A stretch of DNA of 64,000 bases, from contig NZ_JACVOK010000001.1 of the NCBI RefSeq assembly GCF_018882465.1, positions 372,001 to 436,000 of the forward strand, given 5' to 3'. Every line of letters starts with the position of its first letter. The first letter of the stretch is position 1. Shown here one piece after another: positions 17,759 to 26,590 of this stretch. The translations under genes were made by a program, and so were the position numbers. This stretch comes from Polynucleobacter sp. 73C-SIWE. GTDB taxonomy: Bacteria > Pseudomonadota > Gammaproteobacteria > Burkholderiales > Burkholderiaceae. The notes under the pieces were generated by a model, which worked only from the letters and a program-made list of their open reading frames with translations, made no database searches and was not told the DNA's origin.

Positions 17759-17857
17759 GCTTTTTCTGGCAATTACTTATTAGTATTTTTACTAATTTTT
17801 CCAGTAATTTAGGGGTGATTTTGGTGCGGAATTTTTAGTCCTTTTTAACTAAAGGCT

Positions 17858-17879
17858 AAAAAAGTGAGCGTATGCTCAC
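17858..17879 (-). terminator. Rho-independent terminator after ampD
   Basis: On the minus strand GTGAGC-ATAC-GCTCAC is followed directly by six T and then an AT-rich tract. It lies 15 nt below the ampD stop codon and insulates ampD from the nrdA promoter. Confidence 0.85.
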
Positions 17880-17893
17880 ATACATAGATTGAA

Positions 17894-18712
17894 CTAACGA
17901 GAAATCAATCCATAAGGTATTTTGTCTGGCGAAATACCTGTCTCTTTTTGGAACTTTTCCCAATCAAAATATTTTCCCGGGTCTATTTTGCGCTCTGGAG
18001 CAATATCGCTATGTCCTGCAAATTGCAAATTGGGGTAACTCTGTTGCAATTTCTGAACAAGCCTTGCTAATGATGTGTATTGAACATCCTCAAATGGGGT
18101 GTCACCGTCGCCCTCTAACTCAACGCCAATAGAAAAATCATTGCATCTCTCTCTACCCATAAAGGAGGATGCGCCAGCATGCCAGGCTCTATCTCGAGTA
18201 GAAACAAACTGAATTAAATCTCCTGCACGGGTAATCAGAAAGTGGCTTGAAACTTTTTGATCTTTAATCTCCGCAAAATAAGGATGTGCAGCTGCGTCTA
18301 ATGTATTTTGGAAAAAATTGATGATGTGTTGACTCGATGCGCGGTTTCTAAATTCACCTGGCGGCAAACTAATGTGATGAATAACCAATAAATCAGGATT
18401 GATATTTTCTGGTCGCGCATCTTTATTAGGTGACGCGCGCCAATCTGCAGCGCCAATCCAACCCTGCTGATCCAATGTATTGAGATGCTCTTTTGAGCAA
18501 TAGAACCGATCGTCATAAACGATCGCGTCCGGTTTTGGTAGGTACACTTTGCAACACTGACATTGCACCATTACTTCCGGCTCTGTCAGAGTCTGAGGCT
18601 TATTGGCCTTGGGGCTGGCTGATTGCTCACGATTAAATTTGGCTTGCTTTTTTCCCTTCAACCAAAAATATAAAAGGCCCACTCCTGCCAATAGTAAAAG
18701 CCACTTAAGCAA
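17894..18712 (-). CDS. ampD: 1,6-anhydro-N-acetylmuramyl-L-alanine amidase fused to a membrane-anchored PP0621-type zinc-ribbon segment
   Basis: The product is 272 residues. Residues 1-18 form a membrane helix; then comes a basic stretch and a small cysteine-rich module, CQCCKVYLPKPDAIVYDD and YCSKEH, at about 51-75. That module resembles the stand-alone PP0621 family protein. From about 95 onward it is an AmpD-type amidase 2 domain with the zinc ligands in LLVIHHISLP and GHSDIAPERKIDPG. AmpD removes the peptide from anhydro-muropeptides and is normally a soluble cytosolic protein of about 180-190 residues. Here the fusion would hold it at the inner membrane. In related genomes I recall PP0621 and ampD as separate genes in this region. 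The gene is 3 bp after the CcsA-like gene. Confidence 0.88.
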   Translation of the reverse strand: MLKWLLLLAGVGLLYFWLKGKKQAKFNREQSASPKANKPQTLTEPEVMVQCQCCKVYLPKPDAIVYDDRFYCSKEHLNTLDQQGWIGAADWRASPNKDARPENINPDLLVIHHISLPPGEFRNRASSQHIINFFQNTLDAAAHPYFAEIKDQKVSSHFLITRAGDLIQFVSTRDRAWHAGASSFMGRERCNDFSIGVELEGDGDTPFEDVQYTSLARLVQKLQQSYPNLQFAGHSDIAPERKIDPGKYFDWEKFQKETGISPDKIPYGLISR

Positions 18713-18715
18713 AGG

Positions 18716-19564
18716 TCATACTCTCTGAAGAATTACTTCCAACACAAAACGGCTGCCAACATATGCGAGTAGCAAAGCAGTGTAAGCGCTCAATACCCAA
18801 CGAATCGCAGCTCTACCTCGTAAGCCAACCCTCCAACGAGCAATCAGCAAACTAACAAACAAGAACCAAGAAATCAGCGCAAAAATAGTTTTGTGATCAA
18901 AGATAAAAGGTTTTCCAAATAACGCCTGGGAAAATAACAAACCAGAAAATACCGTCAGCGTTAAAAGCGCAAAGCCAACATACAGTAAGTTGAATAACAA
19001 GCTCTCCATTGTCATGAGTGGAGGAAGCTCTTCTAACCAATGGGCGGCACGACTGTTTGGAACAAAAGCGAATTGGCGATGTAAGGCGCGATCTTGAACG
19101 CTCATCAACAAGGCATGCATAGCAGCCAAACTGAGTAAGCCAACAGCAATTGTTGCCACAATGAAGTGTCCTTTAAACCAAGGATCGGAGACTGCTTTAG
19201 GCGAAATTAAAGTTCCCGGGAATAGATTGGGTAGCAAAGTGCATGCGCAAGCAAATAGCAAAGCCATCCAACGCAAACTAGAGATGGGCAAGAACCAGGA
19301 TTGAAACCAGTAAAACGCAAGGCCAACCCAGGCAATCAGCGATAAATCCTGGGCAAAGCCAAAGACAAACCCCTGGTCAGTGAAGACTGAGTCATGAAGC
19401 TCGATACCATGAACTAGTAAAGCCAGGAAAATACCCGCCTGAACAAGCCCTGCAAACAAGGGGGAATCCACGCTGCCCTTAGCTCTCAAGCCCAAAATAA
19501 GCAAAAGAACTAAGTAAAGCGCAGATGGGAGCCATCCCGAACTTGAGTAACCTAAAATATCCAT
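18716..19564 (-). CDS. CcsA/YpjD-family cytochrome c assembly-like membrane protein
   Basis: This 282-residue integral membrane protein has about eight hydrophobic helices. A histidine-containing loop, GHFIVATIAVGLLSLAAMHA near 140, and a tryptophan-containing loop, FYWFQSWFLP near 83-92, are reminiscent of the CcsA haem-handling family. It may take part in haem delivery or cytochrome c maturation, but the ffh-linked members (YpjD group) remain poorly characterised, so this is a family-level call. The ATG at 19564 is divergent from ffh, only 20 bp apart. Confidence 0.85.
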   Translation of the reverse strand: MDILGYSSSGWLPSALYLVLLLILGLRAKGSVDSPLFAGLVQAGIFLALLVHGIELHDSVFTDQGFVFGFAQDLSLIAWVGLAFYWFQSWFLPISSLRWMALLFACACTLLPNLFPGTLISPKAVSDPWFKGHFIVATIAVGLLSLAAMHALLMSVQDRALHRQFAFVPNSRAAHWLEELPPLMTMESLLFNLLYVGFALLTLTVFSGLLFSQALFGKPFIFDHKTIFALISWFLFVSLLIARWRVGLRGRAAIRWVLSAYTALLLAYVGSRFVLEVILQRV

Positions 19565-19584
19565 CTGGAAAGTCTAATCGATAA

Positions 19585-20967
19585 ATGCTAGAGAACCTCA
19601 CCGACCGTCTTTCACGCGTTGTTAAAACAATGCGGGGACAAGCCCGCCTAACCGAAGCCAATACTGCAGAAATGCTGCGGGAGATCCGTCTAGCCTTACT
19701 GGAGGCTGACGTAGCCCTGCCAGTCGTGAAATCTTTACTAGAGCAAATTAAATTTAAAGCCCTTGGTGAGGAAGTGGTTGGTAGTCTGAGCCCAGGCCAA
19801 GCTCTGGTTGGCGTAGTGCAGCGCGAACTTGCTCAGATCATGATGGGCGATACCAATCAAAGTGGTGAGCTCAATTTAGCCACCCAACCACCAGCAGTAA
19901 TTTTAATGGCGGGTTTGCAGGGCGCAGGTAAAACCACTTCCGTTGGCAAATTGGCTAAATGGTTACAAGAAAAGAAAAAGAAAAAGGTTCTGACTGTTTC
20001 TTGTGACGTCTATCGCCCCGCTGCTATCGAACAGCTAGAAACTGTAAGCAAGCAAGTCGGTGCAGAATTTTTTCCAAGTAACGTTAACCAAAAACCAAAC
20101 GATATTGCTCTTGCAGCTTTAGATTGGGCGCGCCGTCATTATTTTGATGTGGTGTTAGTCGACACCGCAGGTCGCTTAGGTATCGATGAAGCGCTCATGC
20201 AAGAAATTCAAACGTTGCATACCAGCTTGAATCCAATCGAAACCTTGTTTGTAGTTGATGCCATGCTCGGTCAAGATGCCGTCAATACCGCAAAGGCCTT
20301 CCATGAAGCATTACCACTCACAGGTGTCATTCTCACTAAGCTAGATGGTGATTCCCGCGGTGGTGCAGCCCTTTCTGTCCGTCAAGTTACTGGTGTACCT
20401 CTCAAGTTTATTGGTGTCGCCGAAAAGATGGATGGCCTTGAGGCCTTCGATGCTCAACGGATGGCCAATCGCATTTTGGGCATGGGCGATATTCTGGCGC
20501 TGGTTGAACAAGCCCAGCAACACGTTGATGTTGCTAAAGCTGAAAAATTAGCGACAAAGATTTCTAAAGGTGGATTTGATCTGAAAGACTTCCGTGATCA
20601 ACTCATGCAAATGCAAAAGATGGGTGGTATGGCGAGCTTGATGGATAAATTGCCAAGCCAAGTTGCTCAAGCAGCCACCAAAACAAATCTGAGTAATGCA
20701 GATAAACAAACTACGCGCATGCGCGGGATTATTGATAGCATGACGCCACGTGAACGAAGCAAGCCTGAACTACTCAAAGCTAGTCGCAAACGGCGCATTG
20801 CTGCCGGTGCTGGTGTAGAAGTTCAAGAAGTCAATCGACTACTGGCTCAGTTTGAGCAAATGCAAACCATGATGAAGCAATTCAAAGGTGGGAAAATGGC
20901 ACGCACCATGGCAAGCATGGCTGCTAAAGGAGCCGCCAAAGGTATTGGCGGACTCTTTAAAAAATAA
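19585..20967 (+). CDS. ffh: Signal recognition particle GTPase Ffh
   Basis: This 460-residue SRP54 homologue delivers nascent inner-membrane proteins to FtsY/SecYEG. The N-domain spans about 1-85. The G-domain has GLQGAGKTTSVGKLA near 110-124, DTAGRLG near 193 and TKLDGDSRGG near 251-260. The C-terminal methionine-rich M-domain binds 4.5S RNA and signal peptides (many Met near 340-460, with SKPELLKASRKRRIAAGAG). It is convergent with proS, 2 bp apart, with no terminator visible between them. Confidence 0.97.
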   Translation: MLENLTDRLSRVVKTMRGQARLTEANTAEMLREIRLALLEADVALPVVKSLLEQIKFKALGEEVVGSLSPGQALVGVVQRELAQIMMGDTNQSGELNLATQPPAVILMAGLQGAGKTTSVGKLAKWLQEKKKKKVLTVSCDVYRPAAIEQLETVSKQVGAEFFPSNVNQKPNDIALAALDWARRHYFDVVLVDTAGRLGIDEALMQEIQTLHTSLNPIETLFVVDAMLGQDAVNTAKAFHEALPLTGVILTKLDGDSRGGAALSVRQVTGVPLKFIGVAEKMDGLEAFDAQRMANRILGMGDILALVEQAQQHVDVAKAEKLATKISKGGFDLKDFRDQLMQMQKMGGMASLMDKLPSQVAQAATKTNLSNADKQTTRMRGIIDSMTPRERSKPELLKASRKRRIAAGAGVEVQEVNRLLAQFEQMQTMMKQFKGGKMARTMASMAAKGAAKGIGGLFKK

Positions 20968-20969
20968 AC

Positions 20970-22712
20970 TTATTGAATTGAGTTCTTCGCTGCTAGAACA
21001 GCAGCAATCACTTTTGCTTTGATCTCCGTTAGCGGAATGTTTTGGGATTCCGCATCAGTGCGGCCTTTAAATTCCACTTCAGCATTCGCTAAACCGCGGT
21101 CACCAATCACCACGCGGAATGGTGCACCAATCAGCTCCCAGTCAGCAAACATGGCACCTGGACGCTCGTTGCGATCATCCAAGATCACATCAATCCCAGC
21201 AGCAAGTAAGTCATCATGTAATCGATCACAGGCAGCCTTCACTGCCTCAGATTTGTCGTAACCCATTGGGCAAATGACCACTTCAAATGGCGCCATCGAG
21301 ATAGGCCAAATAATGCCGCGGTCATCATGACCTTGTTCAATGGCGGCACCCAACAAACGAGTGACACCAATGCCGTAGCAACCCATCACCATAGGTTGCG
21401 CTTTACCTTGTTGATCAAGGTAGGTGCAGCCCATTGCTTCTGAATAACGTGTACCCAATTGGAAGACGTGACCCACTTCAATACCGCGGCAAATATCTAC
21501 AACACCTTTGCCATCTGGAGAAGGATCGCCAATCACTGCATTACGAATATCCAAAATGAGTGGCTCTGGTAAGTCACGGCCCCAGTTCACACCTGTCAAG
21601 TGGTGACCGGCATCATTAGCACCACATACAAAATCGGACATATTGGCAACGGTACGATCTGCTACAACAGTCACATCAGCGCTTACTCCGACAGGGCCTA
21701 AATAGCCTGCAGGCGCATTACATACTTGCTTAATCTCAGCCTCAGAAGCAAAGCGTGACTCGGCCATACCTGGAATCTTGCTGGCCTTCACTTCATTCAA
21801 ATCATGATCACCACGAACTAACAACATGAAGAGTTTAGCTGGCCCTTTTTCTTGGTCAGCAGCAAACAATAATGTCTTTACCGTTTTTTCTAGTGGGATA
21901 TTTAAGAATTGAGCAACCTCTGTGCAGCTTGTCTTATCAGGCGTCGGAACCTTAGTCATTGTGGCGCTTGCTGTAACCCTTGCTGCTATCAATGCAAGAG
22001 ATTCTGCCGCCTCTAGATTTGCTGCGTACTCAGAATTTGGGCAGTAGACAATAGCATCTTCGCCAGTATCCGCAATCACATGGAATTCTTGACTACCTGA
22101 TCCGCCAATGGCGCCGTTGTCAGCAGTGACTGCACGGAACTTGAGACCCATACGCTTGAAGATACGCGTATAAGCATCAAACATTATTTGATAAGACTTC
22201 TTTAAGCCTTCAGAATCGCGATCAAATGAGTAAGCATCTTTCATACTAAACTCACGACCACGCATGATTCCAAAACGCGGGCGGCGCTCATCGCGGAATT
22301 TAGTTTGAATCTGATAAAAATTCACCGGCAGTTGTTTGTAACTCTTAATTTCATTGCGAGCTAAATCAGTAATCACTTCTTCAGAAGTTGGCTGAATCAA
22401 AAAATCTCTGTCGTGACGATCTTTAATGCGCAGTAATTCAGGGCCCATCTTTTCCCAGCGGCCAGTCTCTTGCCATAGTTCAGCAGGCTGAATCATCGGC
22501 ATCAGCAATTCAATTGCACCGGCACGATTCATTTCTTCGCGAATGATGTTTTCGACTTTACGAATCACTTTTAAGCCGAGTGGCAAATAGTTATAAACGC
22601 CAGCGCTAAGCTTGCGAATTAAACCTGCCCGCACCATCAGTTTGTGCGAAACCACCTCAGCGTCAGAAGGCGCTTCTTTTAGCGTGGCGAGAAATGATTG
22701 TGATGCTTTCAT
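20970..22712 (-). CDS. proS: Prolyl-tRNA synthetase, bacterial type
   Basis: This 580-residue class II synthetase charges tRNA-Pro. Motif 2 and 3 regions are [28 protein letters not shown]-like (near 135) and [13 protein letters not shown] (near 442). A long editing insertion between motifs 2 and 3 (about 220-400) identifies the bacterial-type enzyme, which hydrolyses Ala-tRNA-Pro. The C-terminal anticodon-binding domain follows. The length is typical. It is divergent from rppH, and the rppH -35 region overlaps its first codons. Confidence 0.97.
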   Translation of the reverse strand: MKASQSFLATLKEAPSDAEVVSHKLMVRAGLIRKLSAGVYNYLPLGLKVIRKVENIIREEMNRAGAIELLMPMIQPAELWQETGRWEKMGPELLRIKDRHDRDFLIQPTSEEVITDLARNEIKSYKQLPVNFYQIQTKFRDERRPRFGIMRGREFSMKDAYSFDRDSEGLKKSYQIMFDAYTRIFKRMGLKFRAVTADNGAIGGSGSQEFHVIADTGEDAIVYCPNSEYAANLEAAESLALIAARVTASATMTKVPTPDKTSCTEVAQFLNIPLEKTVKTLLFAADQEKGPAKLFMLLVRGDHDLNEVKASKIPGMAESRFASEAEIKQVCNAPAGYLGPVGVSADVTVVADRTVANMSDFVCGANDAGHHLTGVNWGRDLPEPLILDIRNAVIGDPSPDGKGVVDICRGIEVGHVFQLGTRYSEAMGCTYLDQQGKAQPMVMGCYGIGVTRLLGAAIEQGHDDRGIIWPISMAPFEVVICPMGYDKSEAVKAACDRLHDDLLAAGIDVILDDRNERPGAMFADWELIGAPFRVVIGDRGLANAEVEFKGRTDAESQNIPLTEIKAKVIAAVLAAKNSIQ

Positions 22713-22725
22713 GTATGGATATAAT
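22698..22725 (+). promoter_or_regulatory. Probable rppH promoter
   Basis: TTGTGA (22698-22703) and a perfect TATAAT (22720-22725) are 16 bp apart on the plus strand. The -35 element lies within the first codons of proS on the opposite strand. The start of transcription would be near 22732, about 30 nt before the rppH ATG. Confidence 0.55.
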
Positions 22726-22760
22726 CAAATCATTGATTTTAAAGGATTTGAGGCACGATC

Positions 22761-23360
22761 ATGCTTGACCGTGAAGGGTATCGCCCCAATGTCGGCATTG
22801 TCCTCCTTAATGGCCGTAACGAGGTTTTCTGGGGAAAACGCGTTGGGCAGCATTCGTGGCAGTTCCCGCAGGGTGGGATTCAGCATGGTGAAAGCCCTGA
22901 GCAGGCCATGTATCGCGAATTGCATGAGGAAGTTGGCTTGCTGCCGGAGCATGTCCAAATTATTGGACGAACTAGGGACTGGCTTCGCTATGACGTCCCT
23001 GAGGAATACTTGCGCCGTCAACACGCCACTCGCGTCCACCGTACCGCCTATCGCGGCCAAAAACAAATTTGGTTTCTTCTGCGCCTAGTTGGCTTAGATA
23101 GCGATATTCAACTGCGGGCCTCAGACCACCCCGAATTTGATGCTTGGCGCTGGGTCCCTTTTTGGATCCAACTAGATACAGTGATTGATTTCAAGCGAGA
23201 GGTTTATGAATTAGCACTTTCGGAGCTAGCTCGTTACCTGTCTAGAGGGATCAGAATGCAGCAGCTCGCTTGGGGCACCCCACTCGATCTCATACAGTCT
23301 TTTTATGCTGGCCATGATGATCAACACAAACCATCTACTAAATCGGATAAAGAAAAATGA
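22761..23360 (+). CDS. rppH: RNA pyrophosphohydrolase (NUDIX)
   Basis: This 199-residue NUDIX hydrolase removes pyrophosphate from 5'-triphosphorylated mRNA, opening it to RNase E. It starts [20 protein letters not shown], the RppH signature, and has the NUDIX box [20 protein letters not shown] near 38-57, ending EEVG. The region beyond residue 160 is a less conserved tail. Its stop overlaps the CNP1-like ATG by 4 bp, indicating translational coupling. Confidence 0.95.
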   Translation: MLDREGYRPNVGIVLLNGRNEVFWGKRVGQHSWQFPQGGIQHGESPEQAMYRELHEEVGLLPEHVQIIGRTRDWLRYDVPEEYLRRQHATRVHRTAYRGQKQIWFLLRLVGLDSDIQLRASDHPEFDAWRWVPFWIQLDTVIDFKREVYELALSELARYLSRGIRMQQLAWGTPLDLIQSFYAGHDDQHKPSTKSDKEK

Positions 23361-23908
23361 ATGCTAAGTACCGCAAAATCAGTGCCTACGCGATTAGCAT
23401 TTCAATTGGAGCTAGCTTAATGGCTTGTGCAGCCGATCCCTTGCAAAGCGGCCTTGACCCATTTGCTCCGATGGCATTTAAGGAGGGTACAACTACCATG
23501 CCTTTAAATCCACCCAATAAATCCACACTGCAGCCTTTTTATACTTCCCAAACTACGATCTTTAAGTTTGCAGTAGATACAAACTCTATTTTGGTTGGAA
23601 AAGATGGTGTTACACGCTACATAGTTGTCATTACCAATCCCAGCGGCGGGGAGCAGGTTCAATATGAAGGTATTCGTTGCGACACTTTTCAGTGGCGCCT
23701 GTATGGAACATTCGATAACAACAAGTGGAATGAAAATCCTCTAGGATCATGGGCTGCCATCAAATCCAATATCCCAAATCGTTATCAAGCAGCATTAGCG
23801 CAGGGTGCGTTTTGTAATTTGAATTCTCAAGAAACGAGTCTTAAGAACGTACTGCAGAGCCTAAATCCCAGAGCTTTTACTGGAGATCTCCCAGCCCCTG
23901 CGTTCTAA
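23357..23908 (+). CDS. CNP1-like family lipoprotein
   Basis: This 183-residue protein has a signal sequence whose lipobox-like LMAC near residues 21-24 suggests lipidation and envelope anchoring. The mature part has paired conserved cysteines ([13 protein letters not shown] near 110, GAFCNL near 154), which match the uncharacterised CNP1-like family. Function is unknown. It overlaps rppH by 4 bp (ATGA), a pairing I recall in Burkholderiales. It is convergent with proB, 6 bp apart. Confidence 0.75.
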   Translation: MNAKYRKISAYAISISIGASLMACAADPLQSGLDPFAPMAFKEGTTTMPLNPPNKSTLQPFYTSQTTIFKFAVDTNSILVGKDGVTRYIVVITNPSGGEQVQYEGIRCDTFQWRLYGTFDNNKWNENPLGSWAAIKSNIPNRYQAALAQGAFCNLNSQETSLKNVLQSLNPRAFTGDLPAPAF

Positions 23909-23914
23909 AGACAA

Positions 23915-24703
23915 TTAATGCAGCTTAGGGCTCAAACAGGTGCCAATTTTCTCGCCTGATAAGAGACGAGTGAGCACATTAGGTTCTCGACCAGAAGCAA
24001 TCACAGTAGATGCTCCTGTTTGGACAGCAATCTTTGCAGCCAATACTTTTGTCAACATACCGCCTTTACTCAATTCGCTAGCTGCACCACCAGCCATCTT
24101 CTCTAAAGCAGGGTCACCCGCAATAGCATCGCTGAGCAGAGTTGCATCGGCATTTTGACGAGGATCAGCAGTAAATAAACCACCCTGATCAGTCAAAATC
24201 ACTAAAAGATCTGCGTGAACCAAGTTCGTCACCAGAGCAGCCAGGCTATCGTTATCGCCAAACTTAATTTCATCTGTGACCACGGTGTCATTTTCATTGA
24301 TGATTGGAACAACGCCCAGCTTTAGTAAAGTCTCTAAGGTTGCCTTAGCATTTGCGTTACGCTCTGGGTTTGCCAAATCAGCATTGGTTAATAAAATCTG
24401 GGCACTGCGTAAATTAAAGCGTGCAAAACAACTCTCATAAACCTGTACTAGACCCATTTGACCAACTGCAGCTGCGGCCTGAAGTTGGTGAATTTCTTGT
24501 GGGCGCTTAGCCCAACCTAAACGCTGCATACCTTCAGCAATTGCCCCCGAGCTCACCATCAATACCTCATGGCCAGACTTTAATAATGCTGCCATTTGCT
24601 CGGCCCACATACCAATTGCAGCATGGTCTAGACCCTCACCATTATTGGTGACAAGACTAGATCCTACTTTGACAACAATGCGTTTAGTTTGTTTGGCGTT
24701 CAT
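23915..24703 (-). CDS. proB: Glutamate 5-kinase lacking the PUA domain
   Basis: This 262-residue amino-acid kinase phosphorylates glutamate in the first step of proline synthesis. Motifs include [16 protein letters not shown] near 11, [15 protein letters not shown] near 50-64, [20 protein letters not shown] near 136-155 and the Lys-containing [13 protein letters not shown] near 214-226. It ends [13 protein letters not shown], just where the kinase domain ends. The C-terminal PUA domain of about 100 residues found in E. coli and many betaproteobacterial ProB proteins is absent, and no remnant follows. It lies 27 bp after obgE on the same strand. Confidence 0.93.
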   Translation of the reverse strand: MNAKQTKRIVVKVGSSLVTNNGEGLDHAAIGMWAEQMAALLKSGHEVLMVSSGAIAEGMQRLGWAKRPQEIHQLQAAAAVGQMGLVQVYESCFARFNLRSAQILLTNADLANPERNANAKATLETLLKLGVVPIINENDTVVTDEIKFGDNDSLAALVTNLVHADLLVILTDQGGLFTADPRQNADATLLSDAIAGDPALEKMAGGAASELSKGGMLTKVLAAKIAVQTGASTVIASGREPNVLTRLLSGEKIGTCLSPKLH

Positions 24704-24730
24704 AACAACTGTGAAATTTGAATGAATACT

Positions 24731-25819
24731 TTAATCGGGTTTTTTATCTTCTAGCTGATCTTTATAGCGAGGATCTTGGGCACGCTCATCTTGCTCATCA
24801 CGATCACGTCGAACAGAATCTAAGTAGTCCTGCAAGGCATAACAAAGCTTATCGCAGCCAAGTCCAGTGAGAGCGGAGATCTCAAACATAGGACCCTTCC
24901 ACTTAAATTTTTTCACAAAATCTGCAACTACTTTATTGCGATCCTCTTCAGGAATCATATCCACTTTATTTAGCACTAACCAGCGTGGCTTTTCCACCAA
25001 AGCTTCATCATATTTGCGCAACTCATTCACAATCGCATTTGCATCAGCCACAGGATCAACATTTTCATCAAAAGGAGCAAGATCAACTAAATGCAATAGA
25101 ACGCCTGTACGCTGAAGATGACGCAAAAAGCGATGACCCAGGCCAGCGCCTTCAGCAGCACCCTCAATTAATCCTGGAATATCTGCAATCACAAAGCTGC
25201 GTTCATTCCCCACGCGTACTACCCCCAAATTAGGATGCAAAGTAGTAAATGGGTAATCCGCAATCTTTGGACGAGCATTAGAGACAGCCGTAATCAAAGT
25301 AGATTTACCAGCATTCGGCATGCCAAGTAAACCAACGTCAGCCAACACCTTTAATTCCAATTTCAATTTACGACGCTCACCTGGCTTGCCATTGGTCTTC
25401 TGACGTGGCGCCCTATTGGTGCTGCTCTTAAAGTGAATATTGCCCCAACCACCAACGCCGCCTTGGGCAAGGCAAAGGCGTTCACCATGTGTTGTTAAGT
25501 CAGCAATCGGCTCACCAGTTTCGTAATCCGCAATGATGGTGCCAACTGGCATACGTAATTCAATATCGTCACCTGCGCGGCCATAACAATCAGCGCCACG
25601 GCCAGGTTCACCATTTTTTGCGGTATGCGTTTTAGCGTAGCGGTAATCAATCAGGGTATTGATGTTGCGATCAGCTACAGCCCATACGCTTCCACCCTTG
25701 CCGCCATCACCACCATCTGGCCCACCAAATTCAATGAACTTTTCACGGCGCATAGAAGCACTCCCGGCGCCACCCTGGCCGGCTATGACTTCAATACGCG
25801 CTTCGTCTATAAATTTCAT
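24731..25819 (-). CDS. obgE: GTPase Obg (ObgE/CgtA)
   Basis: This 362-residue ribosome-associated GTPase is involved in 50S maturation and stringent control. An N-terminal glycine-rich Obg fold ([20 protein letters not shown] to about 158) is followed by a G-domain with [15 protein letters not shown] near 165-179, DIPGLIEGA near 212 and NKVD near 282. The charged, partly disordered C-terminal tail varies between species. Its start is downstream of a strong terminator after rpmA, so it needs its own promoter or read-through. proB follows after 27 bp. Confidence 0.97.
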   Translation of the reverse strand: MKFIDEARIEVIAGQGGAGSASMRREKFIEFGGPDGGDGGKGGSVWAVADRNINTLIDYRYAKTHTAKNGEPGRGADCYGRAGDDIELRMPVGTIIADYETGEPIADLTTHGERLCLAQGGVGGWGNIHFKSSTNRAPRQKTNGKPGERRKLKLELKVLADVGLLGMPNAGKSTLITAVSNARPKIADYPFTTLHPNLGVVRVGNERSFVIADIPGLIEGAAEGAGLGHRFLRHLQRTGVLLHLVDLAPFDENVDPVADANAIVNELRKYDEALVEKPRWLVLNKVDMIPEEDRNKVVADFVKKFKWKGPMFEISALTGLGCDKLCYALQDYLDSVRRDRDEQDERAQDPRYKDQLEDKKPD

Positions 25820-25823
25820 GAAT

Positions 25824-25849
25824 AAAAAAGGCCTCGCTTAGCGAGGCCT
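25824..25849 (-). terminator. Rho-independent terminator of rplU-rpmA
   Basis: AGGCCTCGC / GCGAGGCCT is a perfect 9-bp stem with a 3-nt loop. On the minus strand it is followed by TTTTTTATT. It lies between the rpmA stop (25907) and the obgE start (25819), separating the ribosomal-protein pair from obgE. Confidence 0.9.
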
Positions 25850-25906
25850 GTTCCTAAGAGTTAAATTCGGAATAAATCTGAATCAAACGAGTCTCAGTCA
25901 GGCGCC

Positions 25907-26167
25907 TTATGAACGAGGCAAGACTGAAACTTGGGCCTTCTTCAAAGCACCCTTAACGCCGAATTCCACTTGTCCGTCAATTAAGGCAAACAAAGTGTGA
26001 TCTTTACCAATGCCAACGTTAGCACCTGGATGAACACGTGTGCCACGTTGACGAATGATGATGCTGCCAGCATTAATCTGCTCGCCGCCAAATACCTTCA
26101 CGCCTAAGCGTTTCGATTCTGAGTCGCGACCATTTCGTGTTGAGCCGCCGCCTTTTTTCTGTGCCAT
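25907..26167 (-). CDS. rpmA: 50S ribosomal protein L27
   Basis: This 86-residue protein starts [20 protein letters not shown], the typical L27 N-terminus that reaches toward the peptidyl-transferase centre. It continues with [21 protein letters not shown] and [17 protein letters not shown]. The length is standard. No Firmicute-type cleavable N-terminal extension is present. It is 19 bp after rplU in the same operon. Confidence 0.98.
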   Translation of the reverse strand: MAQKKGGGSTRNGRDSESKRLGVKVFGGEQINAGSIIIRQRGTRVHPGANVGIGKDHTLFALIDGQVEFGVKGALKKAQVSVLPRS

Positions 26168-26186
26168 ATCTTTCTCCTACCCTGAA

Positions 26187-26498
26187 TTAGGCTTTAATCG
26201 TGTTGATCAAAATTTCAGTGAAATTCTGACGATGGCCTTGGTGCTTTTGATAATGCTTGCGACGGCGCATCTTAAAGATTGTCACTTTATCGTGACGTCC
26301 CTGGGAGACGACAGTGGCCATCACAGCTGCACCATTAACCAATGGATCACCTAATTTCAGTGAAGCGCCTTCGCCAACGGCGAGGACTTGGTCAAGAGTG
26401 ATTTCGCTGCCGATTTCCGCTGGTATCTGTTCTATTTTCAATTTTTCGCCTGCAGCAACTTTATACTGTTTGCCACCGGTTTTTATGACCGCGTACAT
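26187..26498 (-). CDS. rplU: 50S ribosomal protein L21
   Basis: The product is 103 residues from the ATG at 26498: [20 protein letters not shown], then a central beta-rich part and a basic C-terminus ([16 protein letters not shown]). A TTG five codons further up is less likely, because GAGG lies 8-9 bp before the ATG and L21 proteins begin MYAVI. It is the first gene of rplU-rpmA, driven by a consensus promoter at 26562-26590. Confidence 0.97.
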   Translation of the reverse strand: MYAVIKTGGKQYKVAAGEKLKIEQIPAEIGSEITLDQVLAVGEGASLKLGDPLVNGAAVMATVVSQGRHDKVTIFKMRRRKHYQKHQGHRQNFTEILINTIKA

Positions 26499-26561
26499 GG
26501 TTTGAAACCTCAATTAATATCTACATTTAAGCTAATCCACCCTGGATAAGCTAAGCCCATT

Positions 26562-26590
26562 ATTATATATTGCATGACGAGCACTGTCAA
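26562..26590 (-). promoter_or_regulatory. rplU-rpmA promoter, perfect sigma-70 consensus
   Basis: On the minus strand TTGACA (26590-26585) and TATAAT (26567-26562) are separated by exactly 17 bp. The -35 element lies within codons 4-6 of ispB on the other strand. The predicted start near 26555 gives a leader of about 57 nt before rplU. Confidence 0.88.
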
